From assembly GCF_002443155.1 (NCBI RefSeq), contig NZ_CP023667.1, forward strand, positions 1,426,001 through 1,490,000: a stretch of DNA of 64,000 nucleotides, in the 5' to 3' direction. The notes under the pieces were generated by a model that saw nothing but the letters and a program-made list of their open reading frames with translations, was not told where the DNA came from and searched no databases. Source of the DNA: Alcaligenes faecalis (GTDB lineage Bacteria > Pseudomonadota > Gammaproteobacteria > Burkholderiales > Burkholderiaceae_B). The first letter of the stretch is position 1. Each line of letters starts with the position of its first letter. Position numbers and translations under genes: made by a program. Below are positions 17,399 to 27,132 of the stretch, piece after piece.

Positions 17399-18832
17399 AT
17401 GGATAATTTTTTGATGCCTGAACGTCACCACGCACGTCGCTTTTTACCCTATGTGCTGCTGCTCCTGAGTTTGTCCGCTTGCGCGACGGTAGGCCCGGAT
17501 TATGTGGAGCCCAAACAGCCGCTTCCCCCTGCGTGGCTGCATGAACAAACAGGCTTTGCCAGGCAGGATCCGGACAGCTTGCGTCGCTGGTGGCAGCAAT
17601 TCCAGGACCCGACGCTGGATGCGCTGGTGGAAAGAGCGTTAAGCCGTAATCAGGATCTGGATATTGCGGTGGCTCGTTTGAGGCAGGCCAAGGCTGAACG
17701 CGGCCAGATTGCAGCTGATCTTGGCCCTCAGGTATCAGCCGGGGCCTCGGGGCAGGCGCGCCGCAATAGTAAAGCTCTGGACTCGCCGCCCGGAGGGGAG
17801 TTTCGCAGCTGGCAGTTGGGGCTGGATGCCAGCTGGGAGCTGGACTTGTTTGGTGGCACTCGCCGGGCGATAGAGGCCGCCGATGCTGGTATTGAAGCGT
17901 TGGCGCAGGACCACGGTGCCTTGCAGGTCAGCTTGATTGCCGAGCTGGTCAGCCATTATGCCGGTTTGCGGGCGACACAAAGACGGCTGGATATTGCCAG
18001 GGACAATGTACGCAACCTGCGTGACACCGAACAGTTGGTGGAGCAATCTCGGCGTCGCGGGTTGGCTCGCCAGTCTGAACTTTTGCAGGCCAGAGCCGAG
18101 CGCGAAATGGCACAGGCGCAGCTTCCTGTACTGGAAGCCGACATTGCCCGTTTTAGCCATAGCATTGGGGTGCTGGCAGGCGGTTTTCCGGGTGATTGGC
18201 ATGCCGTTCTGACGCAAACCGCGCCTGCCTTGCCCGTGCCGCCGCAACTGCCTGCGTTCCTTCCCTCGGATCTGATTCGCTCCCGGCCAGACTTGCGAGC
18301 AGATGAACGGCGTTTGGCTGCGGCCACGGCACATATAGGTCAAGCAGAGGCACAACGCTTTCCGACGTTCCGAATTCCCTTGGGAATAGGGACTGCTGTC
18401 AGCGTGATTCACGACATCTTTTCCAGTGCCAGCCTGTTGTGGACGGCAGGGCTACAAGCGGAGCACAGCCTGTATGACGGTGGCCGTGCGCAATCGGGCA
18501 TTGAAGCGGCACAAGCGAAGGCGCAGGCTGCTGAACTGGTTTATAAGCGTGATGTGCACCTGGCTTTGCGGGAAGTGGAAGATGCCTTGACCTCCCTGCA
18601 CAGTCAGGTACAACGTCAGCAGTCCTTGCAGGCCGCACTGCTCAATAGTGAACAGGCTTTGGAGCACGCGACGCAACTGTATAAAGCCGGTTTAAGCGCC
18701 TATTTGCCGATTCTGGTGGCACAACGTAGCGCCAATCAGGCACGAGATGCTTTGACGCTTAGCCAGTGGGACGAGGTGCTGGCTGCTATTGCACTGTATA
18801 AATCCTTGGGAGCTGGTTGGCAGGAAAGCTGA
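17399..18832 (+). CDS. NodT-family outer-membrane efflux lipoprotein
   Basis: 477 residues from ATG 17399, with AGAGG about six bases upstream. The signal peptide ends in a lipobox LLSLSAC, so the mature protein is lipidated at Cys. Then come the TolC/OprM-like blocks: VGPDYVEPKQPLPPAW, a WWQQFQDPTLDALVERAL helix, and two long coiled-coil repeats with ELVSHYAGLRATQRRLDIA and PSDLIRSRPDLRADERRLAAATA. It closes the export path at the outer membrane and ends the operon that began with the FUSC gene. Confidence 0.94.
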   Translation: MDNFLMPERHHARRFLPYVLLLLSLSACATVGPDYVEPKQPLPPAWLHEQTGFARQDPDSLRRWWQQFQDPTLDALVERALSRNQDLDIAVARLRQAKAERGQIAADLGPQVSAGASGQARRNSKALDSPPGGEFRSWQLGLDASWELDLFGGTRRAIEAADAGIEALAQDHGALQVSLIAELVSHYAGLRATQRRLDIARDNVRNLRDTEQLVEQSRRRGLARQSELLQARAEREMAQAQLPVLEADIARFSHSIGVLAGGFPGDWHAVLTQTAPALPVPPQLPAFLPSDLIRSRPDLRADERRLAAATAHIGQAEAQRFPTFRIPLGIGTAVSVIHDIFSSASLLWTAGLQAEHSLYDGGRAQSGIEAAQAKAQAAELVYKRDVHLALREVEDALTSLHSQVQRQQSLQAALLNSEQALEHATQLYKAGLSAYLPILVAQRSANQARDALTLSQWDEVLAAIALYKSLGAGWQES

Positions 18833-18847
18833 TGCACAGCCGCCGGA

Positions 18848-19237
18848 TTACAGCTCCCTCGTCAAAAACTGCGCTCGCCCACGCCCGAAGGACCAGTCTG
18901 CATCGCTGTTTTCTACCAGAGCGATGATCAGGTCATTGGGCGACACACCACAGTTCTGTTCCAACCGTTCTGCCAGCAAGCGGTAGAACTGGACTTTCTG
19001 GATCTCGCTGCGGGGGCGGGACACGATGTGCAGCAGTACCACCTTGTCGCTACGCGGGTAGCCCAGGCCAGTGTCTTCCAGTATCAGCTCGCCGGGACGA
19101 TGCTGGGTCACGCACTGGTAGCGGTCGCTGGCGGGAACATCAAAGGCTTGCACCATGGCTTGATGCGCGGTGTCCAACAGCAGGCGCAGTTCTTCGTCGT
19201 TGCGGCCTTGGATCAGATCAAATTTCAGTAGTGGCAT
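18848..19237 (-). CDS. tautomerase-superfamily protein
   Basis: 129 residues, beginning MPLLKFDLIQGR, so the catalytic N-terminal Pro is exposed after Met removal, as in the 4-oxalocrotonate tautomerase and malonate semialdehyde decarboxylase superfamily. The length fits the two-unit (about 125-130 residue) subgroup, with VVLLHIVSRPRSEIQKVQFYRLLAERL in the second half. Its substrate is unknown. It lies about 80 bases downstream of hmp on the same strand and may be cotranscribed with it. Confidence 0.88.
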   Translation of the reverse strand: MPLLKFDLIQGRNDEELRLLLDTAHQAMVQAFDVPASDRYQCVTQHRPGELILEDTGLGYPRSDKVVLLHIVSRPRSEIQKVQFYRLLAERLEQNCGVSPNDLIIALVENSDADWSFGRGRAQFLTREL

Positions 19238-19318
19238 GATGGTTCATTCTTGATGAGAGTGCAGGGAAATCGGGCAGGCCATCCACTCGACACGCAGGCC
19301 AAAGTGGATGGCTCTGTA

Positions 19319-20503
19319 TCAGTTCAGGTCCTCGGCGGGGCCAAAGAACTCGTAATGGCTTTGTTCGTCGGGCAGGCCCAGATCGCGCAGAGTGCGTCTG
19401 ATCAAGGTCATAAAGGGTTTGGGGCCCAGGTAATAGGCATCGAACTGGCCGTCACAGGGCAGCCATTGGCTCAGTTGCGTAGCTGTAGGGCGGCCTATGG
19501 CATGGGGCTGCGGCCCGGATAGGGCTGTGTGTTCTTCGTACACCACATAAGCCTGAAAACGCGGGTAACGGTTCGCCCAGGTGGTGAGCTGGTTGGCAAA
19601 GGCGTGGACGTGCACATTGCGGGCGTAGTGGATAAAGGTGATGGGACGCTCGGTCTGCAAGGCCGCCTCCACCATGGCCAGGGTGGGGGTAATGCCGACG
19701 CCACCACTGATGAAAACCTGATGCCTGTCGTTGTGACGCAAGCTGAACTGTCCGGCGGGTGGGAACAGGTCCAGCGTGTCGCCTTTCTGGATCTGATCGT
19801 GCAGAAAGTTGGAGGCCAGACCACGGGCTTCGCGCTTGACGCTGATGCGGTAGCTGCGCCCATTGGGGGCTGCAGACAGGGAGTAGTTGCGGCGAATTTC
19901 TTCACCGTTGACCTTCAGGCACAGGCCTATGTATTGGCCGGGCTTGAAGTTCAGTACGGGTTTGCCGTCAACCGGCTCCAGATAAAAGGAGGTGATCTCC
20001 TGGCTTTCAGGGACTTTGCGTATCACCTGAAAGGCGCGTGCGCCCCGCCAGCCGCCGGGGGCGGTGGCCATATCGTCGTAAATCAGACGTTCAGCTTCGA
20101 TCAGCAAATCCGCCAGTTGCTGGTAGGCGGCCGCCCAGCCGTCTATGACCTCATTGGTCGCGACGTTCTCGCCCAGGACTTCGCGTATGGCTTGCAGCAG
20201 GCAAGTGCCCACAATCGGGTAGTGCTCGGGCTGGATTTGCAGGGCAACGTGTTTGTTGACGATCTGGCTGGCCAAGGGGCCCAGGGCTTCCAGTTGGTCG
20301 ATATGGCGGGCGTAAGTCAGCACGCCATTGGCCAGGGCGCGTTGCTGGGTGCCGCTGGCTTGATGGGCCTGGTTGAACAGGGGGCGCACCTGTGGATAGT
20401 CGCGCAGCATCAATTCATAAAAATGGGTGGTCAAGGCTTCGCCGCCGGTTTCCAGCAGCGGCACGGTGGCCTTGATGATGTCGCGTTGAGCGTCTGTCAG
20501 CAT
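19319..20503 (-). CDS. hmp: flavohaemoglobin / nitric oxide dioxygenase Hmp
   Basis: 394 residues from ATG 20503. An N-terminal globin domain (residues 1-140) has the proximal His in the KHVALQIQPEHYPIVG stretch; a FAD domain follows with RRNYSLSAAP; a NAD domain has VFISGGVGITPTLAMVEAAL and ends in YEFFGP. Hmp oxidises NO to nitrate with oxygen and NAD(P)H. An upstream TTG three codons earlier is possible, but neither start has a strong ribosome site. I saw no convincing NsrR operator upstream. A hairpin separates it from mmsA. Confidence 0.97.
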   Translation of the reverse strand: MLTDAQRDIIKATVPLLETGGEALTTHFYELMLRDYPQVRPLFNQAHQASGTQQRALANGVLTYARHIDQLEALGPLASQIVNKHVALQIQPEHYPIVGTCLLQAIREVLGENVATNEVIDGWAAAYQQLADLLIEAERLIYDDMATAPGGWRGARAFQVIRKVPESQEITSFYLEPVDGKPVLNFKPGQYIGLCLKVNGEEIRRNYSLSAAPNGRSYRISVKREARGLASNFLHDQIQKGDTLDLFPPAGQFSLRHNDRHQVFISGGVGITPTLAMVEAALQTERPITFIHYARNVHVHAFANQLTTWANRYPRFQAYVVYEEHTALSGPQPHAIGRPTATQLSQWLPCDGQFDAYYLGPKPFMTLIRRTLRDLGLPDEQSHYEFFGPAEDLN

Positions 20504-20542
20504 AAGAATCAAAAGGGTAAAGAGGGTGAAACAGGAAGCGTT

Positions 20543-20564
20543 GGCAGCAGGGGCACCTGCTGCC
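20543..20564. terminator. hairpin between mmsA and hmp
   Basis: GGCAGCAGG (20543-20551), loop GGCA, CCTGCTGCC (20556-20564): a perfect 9-bp stem 32 bases after the mmsA stop on the minus strand. No T-run follows in either direction, so it could be a weak or Rho-aided terminator or an mRNA stabiliser. Confidence 0.45.
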
Positions 20565-20595
20565 GGACTAGCTGGCGGATGAGTGGTGGCCGTGT

Positions 20596-22113
20596 TTACT
20601 GTGCAGTGGGCATCACAAATTCCGCGCCTTTGGCGATGCTTTCTGGCCAGCGCTGCATGATGGATTTCTGCTTGGTGTAAAAGCGGACTCCTTCTTCTCC
20701 ATAGGCGTGCATGTCGCCAAACAGGCTCTTTTTCCAGCCACCAAAACCGTGCCAGGCCATAGGCACCGGAATCGGGACATTGATCCCCACCATGCCGACC
20801 TGGATGCGGCGCGCAAACTCGCGGGCCACATTGCCGTCGCGGGTAAAGCAGGCCACGCCATTGCCGAATTCATGGGCATTGATCAGGTCCACGGCTTGTC
20901 TCAGGTCTGCCACGCGCAGGCAACCCAGTACCGGCCCAAAGATTTCTTCTTTGTAGATGCGCATGTCCGGAGTCAGGCCATCAAACAAGGTGCCACCCAT
21001 CCAGAAACCGTCCTCGCAGCCTTCACCGGCCTGGCTGCCCTGGAAGTGACGGCCATCGACCAGCAGTTGTGCGCCTTCCTGTACGCCCAGCGCGATGTAG
21101 TTGGAGATACGTTCGTGTGCGGCACGGGTCACAATGGGACCCATTTCGGCGGCCAGGTTTTCCCCGTTCAGCACTTTCAGGGTTTTCGTACGCTCGATCA
21201 GTTTGGGGATGAGCTTGTCAGCCACATCACCGACCAATACCGCCACGCTGATGGCCATGCAGCGCTCGCCTGCGGAGCCGTAGCCTGCGCCAATCAAGGC
21301 ATCTACGGCCTGGTCGATGTCCGCGTCTGGCATCACCACCATATGGTTCTTGGCACCGCCCAGGGCTTGCACGCGCTTGCCGTGACGGGCGCCGGTTTCG
21401 TAGATGTAGTTCGCAATCGGGGTGGAGCCGACAAAGCTCACCGCCTGTACTTGCGGGTGCTCCAGCAGGGCATCGACTGCTTCCTTATCGCCTTGCACCA
21501 CATTGAAGACGCCATCGGGCAGACCAGCTTGCTTGAACAAATTGGCAATGAACAGCGAGGGGCTGGGGTCAGTCGGGCTGGGTTTAAGGACAAAGGTATT
21601 TCCGGCTGCGATGGCAACCGGGAACATCCACATGGGCACCATGACGGGGAAGTTGAAGGGGGTGACTCCGGCCACTACACCCAAAGGCTGGCGCAGGGTC
21701 CAGTTGTCGATATTGCTGGAAACCTGTTCGGTGTAATCGCCTTTCAGCAGCTGCGGGATGCCACACGCAAATTCCACAATATCAATGCCGCGTGCCACTT
21801 CACCCTGGGCGTCAGTAAAGACCTTGCCATGCTCGGCAGTAATCAGATGGGCCAGCTCGTCCTTATGTTCATTGAGCAATTGCAGAAACTTGAACATGAC
21901 TCGGGCACGGCGAATGGGCGGGGTGTCGGCCCATTTAGGGAAAGCCTGCGCTGCGGCCTGAACCGCCTCGTCAACTTCAGCATGGGTGGCCAGCGCCACA
22001 TGGCCGGTGACGGTGCCGGTAGCCGGGTTGGTCACCTCCAGGTGGCGGCCCGATGTGCCAGGCACGATGTGGCCATTTATATAGTGATCGATATGGACAG
22101 CAGGGTGAGTCAT
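20596..22113 (-). CDS. mmsA: CoA-acylating methylmalonate-semialdehyde dehydrogenase
   Basis: 505 residues, the full MmsA length. The aldehyde dehydrogenase fold is complete: [28 protein letters not shown] with the cofactor Lys, [32 protein letters not shown], and catalytic Cys in [17 protein letters not shown]. MmsA turns methylmalonate or malonate semialdehyde into propionyl- or acetyl-CoA in valine, inositol and beta-alanine breakdown. The start is backed by AAGGAG upstream. It diverges from DUF485-actP, and the shared 422-base gap contains paired palindromes. Confidence 0.94.
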   Translation of the reverse strand: MTHPAVHIDHYINGHIVPGTSGRHLEVTNPATGTVTGHVALATHAEVDEAVQAAAQAFPKWADTPPIRRARVMFKFLQLLNEHKDELAHLITAEHGKVFTDAQGEVARGIDIVEFACGIPQLLKGDYTEQVSSNIDNWTLRQPLGVVAGVTPFNFPVMVPMWMFPVAIAAGNTFVLKPSPTDPSPSLFIANLFKQAGLPDGVFNVVQGDKEAVDALLEHPQVQAVSFVGSTPIANYIYETGARHGKRVQALGGAKNHMVVMPDADIDQAVDALIGAGYGSAGERCMAISVAVLVGDVADKLIPKLIERTKTLKVLNGENLAAEMGPIVTRAAHERISNYIALGVQEGAQLLVDGRHFQGSQAGEGCEDGFWMGGTLFDGLTPDMRIYKEEIFGPVLGCLRVADLRQAVDLINAHEFGNGVACFTRDGNVAREFARRIQVGMVGINVPIPVPMAWHGFGGWKKSLFGDMHAYGEEGVRFYTKQKSIMQRWPESIAKGAEFVMPTAQ

Positions 22114-22181
22114 GGTTTCAGTCTCCTTGTTTGATGTCTGGAAAGCAGAGCTATCTGTAGGGAAGATAGAAGACTGAATGA

Positions 22182-22200
22182 ATCATGTAAAATGATGAAT
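22182..22200. repeat. left arm of a 19-bp inverted pair in the mmsA/actP promoter region
   Basis: ATCATGTAAAATGATGAAT, matching the complement of 22411-22429 at 18 of 19 positions. The arm is itself a palindrome, ATCAT-N5-ATGAT. It sits about 70 bases upstream of the mmsA start, so an operator is the simplest reading. Confidence 0.6.
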
Positions 22201-22203
22201 AGT

Positions 22204-22230
22204 GATTCGATGGATCATTAATAATGAATC
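22204..22230. promoter_or_regulatory. third palindromic site beside the left arm
   Basis: TCATTA-A-TAATGA (22215-22227), enclosed by GATTC (22204-22208) and GAATC (22226-22230). Together with the arms it makes the stretch 22182-22230 dense in dyad symmetry. The remainder of the gap 22114-22535 has no plausible gene. Confidence 0.45.
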
Positions 22231-22410
22231 GAAAGACGATCTATCCAAGGGCGGCTCAGATGGGCCTGAGATTTACCCTAATCACGGACTGAATGTTGGC
22301 AGGAGCCGGTGCCGGGCGGCTTTGAGACCAAGAGGCCACAAGCCAGCAGCTTGGCGGCGCGAGGGGAATGGCCTGTTTATAAATCACGGAAAGAGATTTT
22401 AATCATCAGG

Positions 22411-22429
22411 ATTCATCATTTTACTTGAT
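22411..22429. repeat. right arm of the 19-bp inverted pair
   Basis: ATTCATCATTTTACTTGAT, about 107 bases upstream of the DUF485 start and 210 from the left arm. It could be the operator of the actP side of the same divergent control region, or with the left arm the ends of a tiny inserted element. Confidence 0.6.
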
Positions 22430-22535
22430 CTATGGCTGCGCCTATCTTCAAGGCACATAAGCGGCGGTCTGTGGCAGAGCCAAGGTTCTGAGGCCGCTGT
22501 GACACAAATTCATCCACACGCCTTCAGGAGACAAC

Positions 22536-22847
22536 GTGAACACCATGACAACCCTGGCCGGTATCCGGCAACAGCCGCAATTCAAGGAACTGGTCCGACG
22601 CAGACGCCATTTTGTAGCTTGGTTGACGGCGCTGACTTTGCTGCCGTACTACGCCTTTATTCTGGTCGCCAGTTTTGCGCCGCAGCTGCTGGCGACCACG
22701 CTGTCGGCAAATAGCATTATCAATGTGGGCTGGCCGCTGGGCTTTGCCTTGATTCTGGGCACCTGGTTGCTGACGGGCTTGTATATCCGACGTGCCAATG
22801 GCGAGTTTGATGCCCTGACGGCCTTGATTCTGAAGAGGGCCAAATGA
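22536..22847 (+). CDS. DUF485 small inner-membrane protein (YjcH-like)
   Basis: 103 residues from GTG 22536, with AGGAG six bases upstream; an ATG three codons later has no such site. Two membrane helices (about 28-48 and 60-82) and the [34 protein letters not shown] opening mark the DUF485 family, which almost always precedes actP. Its role in acetate permease function is not established. The end overlaps actP in ATGA. Confidence 0.93.
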   Translation: MNTMTTLAGIRQQPQFKELVRRRRHFVAWLTALTLLPYYAFILVASFAPQLLATTLSANSIINVGWPLGFALILGTWLLTGLYIRRANGEFDALTALILKRAK

Positions 22848-24520
22848 TGCGCCGCCTTTCTTCCATTGCTGTTCTGCTTGCTTTATCTGGTCTGGCCTTT
22901 GCCGTGCAAGCGGACCCGGCTGCTTTGCAGGAGGTGCACAAGCAGCCCATCAATATCACGGCCATTGTGATGTTCCTGGCCTTTGTGCTTGGCACCTTGG
23001 GCATCACTTATTGGGCCGCTTCCAAGACCAAATCCATGGACGACTTTTACACCGCCGGGGGCGGGGTAACGGGCTTTCAGAATGGTTTGGCCCTGGCCGG
23101 AGACTATATGTCTGCCGCCGCCTTGCTGGGCCTGACCAGCATGATTTTCTTTAACGGCTACGACGGCATGATTTATGCCATCAGCTTTTTCGTGGCCTGG
23201 CCTTTGTTGCTGTTCCTGTTTGCCGAGCGTATTCGCAATCTGGGCCGCATCACGATTGCCGACATCAGCTCTTTCCGTTTGGACCAGAACCGTATCCGTA
23301 CCTTGATGGCCTTTGGTTCCTTAACCGTGGTCTGTTTTTATCTGGTGGTGCAGATGGTGGGAGCCGGGCAGTTGATTCAATTGCTGTTCGGCCTGCAATA
23401 CAACCATGCCGTGATTGCCGTGGGTTTGCTGATGGTGATCTACGTGACCTTTGGCGGCATGGTAGCCACGACGTGGGTGCAGATCATCAAGGCTGTGCTC
23501 TTGCTGCTGGGTGGCACCTTGCTGGCGGTTCTGGCCTTGAGTCGCTTTGGTTTTTCGCTGGATGCCTTGTTTGTGAAAGCGGTGGAGGTTCACAAGAACG
23601 GTGCGGCCATTTTGCTGCCCAGCAAGCTGGTTTCCGACCCGATTGCCATGATCTCGCTGTCGATTGGTCTGGTATTCGGGACTGCCGGTTTGCCGCATAT
23701 TCTGATGCGCTTTTTCACCGTTCCTGATGCCAAGCAGGCACGTAAATCCGTTTTTGTCGCAACCGGCTTTATCGGCTTTTTCTTCTTGATTGTGGGCGTG
23801 CTGGGCATGGCAGCAATTGTGATCGTGGGCCAGGACCCGAGCTTTTATGAAGGTGGCCAGTTAGGTGGCACTTTGATTGGTGGCGGCAATATGCCCGTCA
23901 TGCACCTGGCCAAAGCCTTGGGCGGCGATCTGTTTCTGGGTTTTTTGTCTGCCGTTGCCTTCGCCACGATTCTGGCGGTGGTCGCGGGGCTGACCATGGC
24001 CGGAACCTCGGCCATCTCCCATGACTTGTACGCCATGGTCATCAAGAAAAATCAGGTGGACCCGGCCAAGGAACGCCGCGTCTCCAAGATTGCCTCGGTT
24101 TGCCTGGGTGTGCTGGCTGTGGTGCTGGGCATCTTGTTCAAGGATCAAAACATTGCCTTTCTGGTGGCGCTGACCTTCGGGGTCGCGGCGTCCGTCAATT
24201 TCCCGATTCTGGCCTTGTCCATGTTCTGGAAGGGTTTGACCACGCGCGGTGCCTTGATCGGTGGCGTGGCTGGGCTGTTGAGTGCCGTTGGTCTGGTGAT
24301 TTTGTCACCGGCTGTCTGGGTCAAGGTGCTGGGCAATGAGCAGGCGATTTTCCCCTATGACTATCCCGCCATTATTTCCATGAACGTAGCGTTCTTCTTT
24401 ACCTGGCTGGGCTCGGTGACCGACCGCAGCGCCCAGGCAGCGCTGGAGCAAGCCCGTTTCGAGGATCAGTTTGTGCGGGCGCATACCGGCATTGGGGCGT
24501 CGGGTCTGGTGAATCACTAA
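22844..24520 (+). CDS. actP: cation/acetate symporter ActP (sodium:solute symporter family)
   Basis: 558 residues with a cleavable signal peptide (about 1-23) and 13 or so membrane helices of the SSS fold. Family phrases are [42 protein letters not shown] and [25 protein letters not shown]. ActP takes up acetate and other short carboxylates such as propionate and glycolate. Being divergent to mmsA, a role with C3 acids is plausible (inference). It is coupled to the DUF485 gene and followed by a hairpin terminator. Confidence 0.95.
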   Translation: MMRRLSSIAVLLALSGLAFAVQADPAALQEVHKQPINITAIVMFLAFVLGTLGITYWAASKTKSMDDFYTAGGGVTGFQNGLALAGDYMSAAALLGLTSMIFFNGYDGMIYAISFFVAWPLLLFLFAERIRNLGRITIADISSFRLDQNRIRTLMAFGSLTVVCFYLVVQMVGAGQLIQLLFGLQYNHAVIAVGLLMVIYVTFGGMVATTWVQIIKAVLLLLGGTLLAVLALSRFGFSLDALFVKAVEVHKNGAAILLPSKLVSDPIAMISLSIGLVFGTAGLPHILMRFFTVPDAKQARKSVFVATGFIGFFFLIVGVLGMAAIVIVGQDPSFYEGGQLGGTLIGGGNMPVMHLAKALGGDLFLGFLSAVAFATILAVVAGLTMAGTSAISHDLYAMVIKKNQVDPAKERRVSKIASVCLGVLAVVLGILFKDQNIAFLVALTFGVAASVNFPILALSMFWKGLTTRGALIGGVAGLLSAVGLVILSPAVWVKVLGNEQAIFPYDYPAIISMNVAFFFTWLGSVTDRSAQAALEQARFEDQFVRAHTGIGASGLVNH

Positions 24521-24536
24521 GTATCACTATCAGCGT

Positions 24537-24570
24537 GTCACCGCAGGGGGCTTGCCCCCGGTGACCTTTT
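24537..24570 (+). terminator. intrinsic terminator after actP
   Basis: Outer stem GTCACCG (24537-24543) with CGGTGAC (24559-24565), extended inward by GGGGGC/GCCCCC, then CTTTTC. It lies 16 bases after the actP stop and just ahead of the cytochrome b561 ribosome site. Confidence 0.75.
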
Positions 24571-24583
24571 CAAGGAGGTAATC

Positions 24584-25129
24584 ATGCAATTGCGAGACAA
24601 CGGACTCAGGTTCTCGCCCATCACTATTGTGCTGCACTGGCTTGTAGCGGCCTTGCTGTTTTCCATTCTGGGCTTGGGGGTGGCCATTGCCCAAAGCCCC
24701 GGTGAGGCGCGGCTGGTGCATCTGCAAAATCTGCTGGGGATGCTGCTGTTCCTGATTTCCATCTACCGCTTCTGGGCGCGGGTGACGTCTTTTCACCCTT
24801 TGCCAGTGGGTTCGCCCAATCCGGTGGAAGTGATTGTGGCCCGTTCCGTGGCGACAGCCTTGGCCTTGGCGATGGTGCTGCTGCCAGTCGCTGTCTGGCT
24901 GTCCCGTGCGGCGGCTGGCGTAGCGGTGGAGCTGCCTGGTGGCCTGGCTTTGCCTACCTTGATCAGCCCGAATGCGCAGGTCAAAGCCGTGGTCGATGTG
25001 CTGTTCAATATTGGCGCCACAGCTTTTTTGGCGGGGCTGGCCTTGCACCTTTTCGGGGCTTTCAAAAACCATTTTGTACTGAAGAATCTGGCCCTGCGGC
25101 GCATGCTGGGCAAACAGGTGGAGTTGTAA
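24584..25129 (+). CDS. cytochrome b561-type membrane protein
   Basis: 181 residues with four membrane helices and the haem-ligand His expected for bacterial b561: LHW in helix 1, a His in RLVHLQNLLG of helix 2, and LHLFGAFKNHF in helix 4. AAGGAGG precedes the ATG. Such proteins pass electrons between quinol and periplasmic acceptors, for example against superoxide. The nitronate monooxygenase gene follows three bases later, so the two are probably expressed together. Confidence 0.9.
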   Translation: MQLRDNGLRFSPITIVLHWLVAALLFSILGLGVAIAQSPGEARLVHLQNLLGMLLFLISIYRFWARVTSFHPLPVGSPNPVEVIVARSVATALALAMVLLPVAVWLSRAAAGVAVELPGGLALPTLISPNAQVKAVVDVLFNIGATAFLAGLALHLFGAFKNHFVLKNLALRRMLGKQVEL

Positions 25130-25132
25130 ATC

Positions 25133-26065
25133 ATGAGCGAAGCAAATCGAGACTTTGCGGGCAATGTCATCACGGAAATGTGCGGTGTGCAGTATCCGAT
25201 TTTTCTGGCGGGCATGGCTGCGATTTCCGGGCCGCAATTGACGGCGGCGGTAGCGAATGCAGGCGGGTTCGGTGTGCTGGGCGGCTTGCGTCTGGCTCCC
25301 TTGATGCTGCGTAAATGGCTGCGGGAAACCAGGGCACTGACGGACCAGCCTTTCGGGGTAAATGTGGTGCCGCAGTTTGGTGGCCCGGAGGTGTTCGAGG
25401 CCCAGTTTCAAGTGATCTTGCAGGAGCGGCCCCGCATCCTCTCGCTGTTTTATGCCGAGGACTATTCCGCCGACATGATTCCCCGTGCAAAAGACGCCGG
25501 CATGATCGTGATGGTACAAACCGGCACGGCGGCCTTGGCTCGCAAAGCGATTGCGCATGGGGCCGACATTATCGTCGCCCAAGGTAGCGAGGGTGGTGGC
25601 CACCTGAATCGCGGCACCATTGGCCTGATGTCGTTGTTACCCGCAATTCTGGACTGTGCGCAAGGCCGTCCTGTACTGGCGGCAGGTGGGATTACTACCC
25701 GCCAGGATGTCAGGGCGGCCATGAGTCTGGGGGCTTCCGGCGTACTGGTGGGCACGGCCTTTCTGGCCAGCGAGGAGTCCAATGCGCACCCGCTCTACAA
25801 GCAAAAGATTCTGGAAGCCAGCACGGACGATACGGAATATCGCACCGGCTATTCCTTTGGTTGGACCTATGGCACCCCGCATCGCGTCATTCCCAACCGC
25901 GACAAGTGGAATGTGCTGCGTCTGGTCGGGGGCGGGGCGCGGGCGATTGATAAGGACCGAATGGCCAGGAAACTGTCTTTGTATGCTGGTCAGGGCGTGG
26001 GCAAGATCCACAGCATTGTGCCAGCGGCAGAACGGGTCGCGGAACTGGCTTTGGGTCTGTCCTAA
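25133..26065 (+). CDS. nitronate monooxygenase family (2-nitropropane dioxygenase-like) FMN enzyme
   Basis: 310 residues in a TIM barrel. Family marks are YPIFLAGMAAISGPQLTAAVANAGGFGVLGG at the FMN-binding start, VAQGSEGGGHLNRGTIG, and the phosphate-binding LAAGGITTRQDVRAAMSLGASGVLVGTAFLAS. Such enzymes oxidise alkyl nitronates with FMN, though many family members act on other substrates. It follows the cytochrome b561 gene by three bases and converges with the LysR gene at 26070. Confidence 0.9.
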   Translation: MSEANRDFAGNVITEMCGVQYPIFLAGMAAISGPQLTAAVANAGGFGVLGGLRLAPLMLRKWLRETRALTDQPFGVNVVPQFGGPEVFEAQFQVILQERPRILSLFYAEDYSADMIPRAKDAGMIVMVQTGTAALARKAIAHGADIIVAQGSEGGGHLNRGTIGLMSLLPAILDCAQGRPVLAAGGITTRQDVRAAMSLGASGVLVGTAFLASEESNAHPLYKQKILEASTDDTEYRTGYSFGWTYGTPHRVIPNRDKWNVLRLVGGGARAIDKDRMARKLSLYAGQGVGKIHSIVPAAERVAELALGLS

Positions 26066-26069
26066 CGCT

Positions 26070-27047
26070 TTACTGCGGCAAAGCCTGTGCGGCGCTGCTG
26101 GGCAGACCCACAGGCTGACCCGTCAGAGCAGGCAGTTCAGCCTCGCCTTGATCCAGTTTGGGCAATTGGGCGAATTGCGCTTGAGCCAGGGCCACAAAGC
26201 TGCGCAGGGCCGAGCCAGGATTCGCGTCGGCACGACGGATAAACACGGTTTTCACCCGCGCCACTTCAGGCGGCAGTTCGTGGCATTGCACGGGCAGGCG
26301 CAAGCTGCCGTTCTGGGCGATGGCTTTGGGCAACAGGGTAATGCCCATGCCCGAGGCCACGCAGGACAGAATGCCGTCCAGTGTGCCCATTTCCATGATC
26401 TGGTTGGGCACCAGCCCGGCCTGATAAAACCAGTGTTCCAGCGTGGAGCGGTAAAAGCAGCCTGTCCTGAACACCAGAACCGTTTGTTGGGGGATTTTTT
26501 CGATCAGGGCAGGCAGGGATTCCACTGTTTTGCTGCTGACCAGCACCAGCTCTTCTTCAAATACTTCTTCTTGAGTCAGGGCCGCGTTTTGATGAAAGCC
26601 ACCGACAAAAGCACCGTCGAGCTGATGGGTCTCAATGGCCTTGATCAGCTCGGCCGTGGTGCCGGTTTGCAAGGACAGCTGAACCTGGGGGTAGCTTTCG
26701 CGGTATTGGGTCAGAACCTGGGGCAGACGGATGGCGGCCGTGGTTTCCATGGAACCCAGACGCAGCAGACCACTGGGAGTGCCGGTGTCTTGCAGGGCGA
26801 CACGGCTTTCATCGGTCAACTGCAGGATACGGCGGGCGTAGGCCAGAAAGGTATGGCCGGCCGGAGTCAGCACCACGCCGCTTTTCTGGCGTATGAACAA
26901 TTGCTGCTCCAGTTCGGCCTCCAGCTCTTTGATGCGCATGGTGACGTTGGATTGCACGGTGTGCACCTTCTGGGCAGCGGCCGTAAAGCTGCCGTGCTCG
27001 GCAACGGCACAAAAAATCCGTAATTGGCGCATTTCCATGTCGGCCAT
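26070..27047 (-). CDS. LysR-family regulator
   Basis: 325 residues. HTH: MRQLRIFCAVAEHGSFTAAAQKVHTVQSNVTMRIKELEAELEQQLF, followed by a substrate domain with RLGSMETTAAIRLPQVLTQY and the GMGITLLP stretch; this resembles the CysB/OxyR-like LysR subgroup used by putrescine and efflux regulators. A Pro/Ala-rich tail of some 35 residues extends past the domain. It converges on the nitronate monooxygenase gene with four bases between. Its target is unknown. Confidence 0.9.
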   Translation of the reverse strand: MADMEMRQLRIFCAVAEHGSFTAAAQKVHTVQSNVTMRIKELEAELEQQLFIRQKSGVVLTPAGHTFLAYARRILQLTDESRVALQDTGTPSGLLRLGSMETTAAIRLPQVLTQYRESYPQVQLSLQTGTTAELIKAIETHQLDGAFVGGFHQNAALTQEEVFEEELVLVSSKTVESLPALIEKIPQQTVLVFRTGCFYRSTLEHWFYQAGLVPNQIMEMGTLDGILSCVASGMGITLLPKAIAQNGSLRLPVQCHELPPEVARVKTVFIRRADANPGSALRSFVALAQAQFAQLPKLDQGEAELPALTGQPVGLPSSAAQALPQ

Positions 27048-27132
27048 CCTATGTCTAAAAGTGATGTTTGAATTTTTATTCCATCACTTTATGGCATTCA
27101 TTGGCAGTCGTAAAGCGCTTTAGGGTTAGGGC

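Noticed and set aside
20707..22134. 475-codon plus-strand frame opposite mmsA
   Set aside because: Antisense of the complete MmsA gene, with low-complexity composition and no family likeness.
22202..22402. 66-codon frame between mmsA and actP
   Set aside because: No ribosome site or similarity, and it lies across the palindromes of a regulatory region.
22182..22429. Small insertion element bounded by the 19-bp inverted repeats
   Set aside because: No target-site duplication or coding content was seen, and each arm is a palindrome of its own, so operators are the simpler reading.
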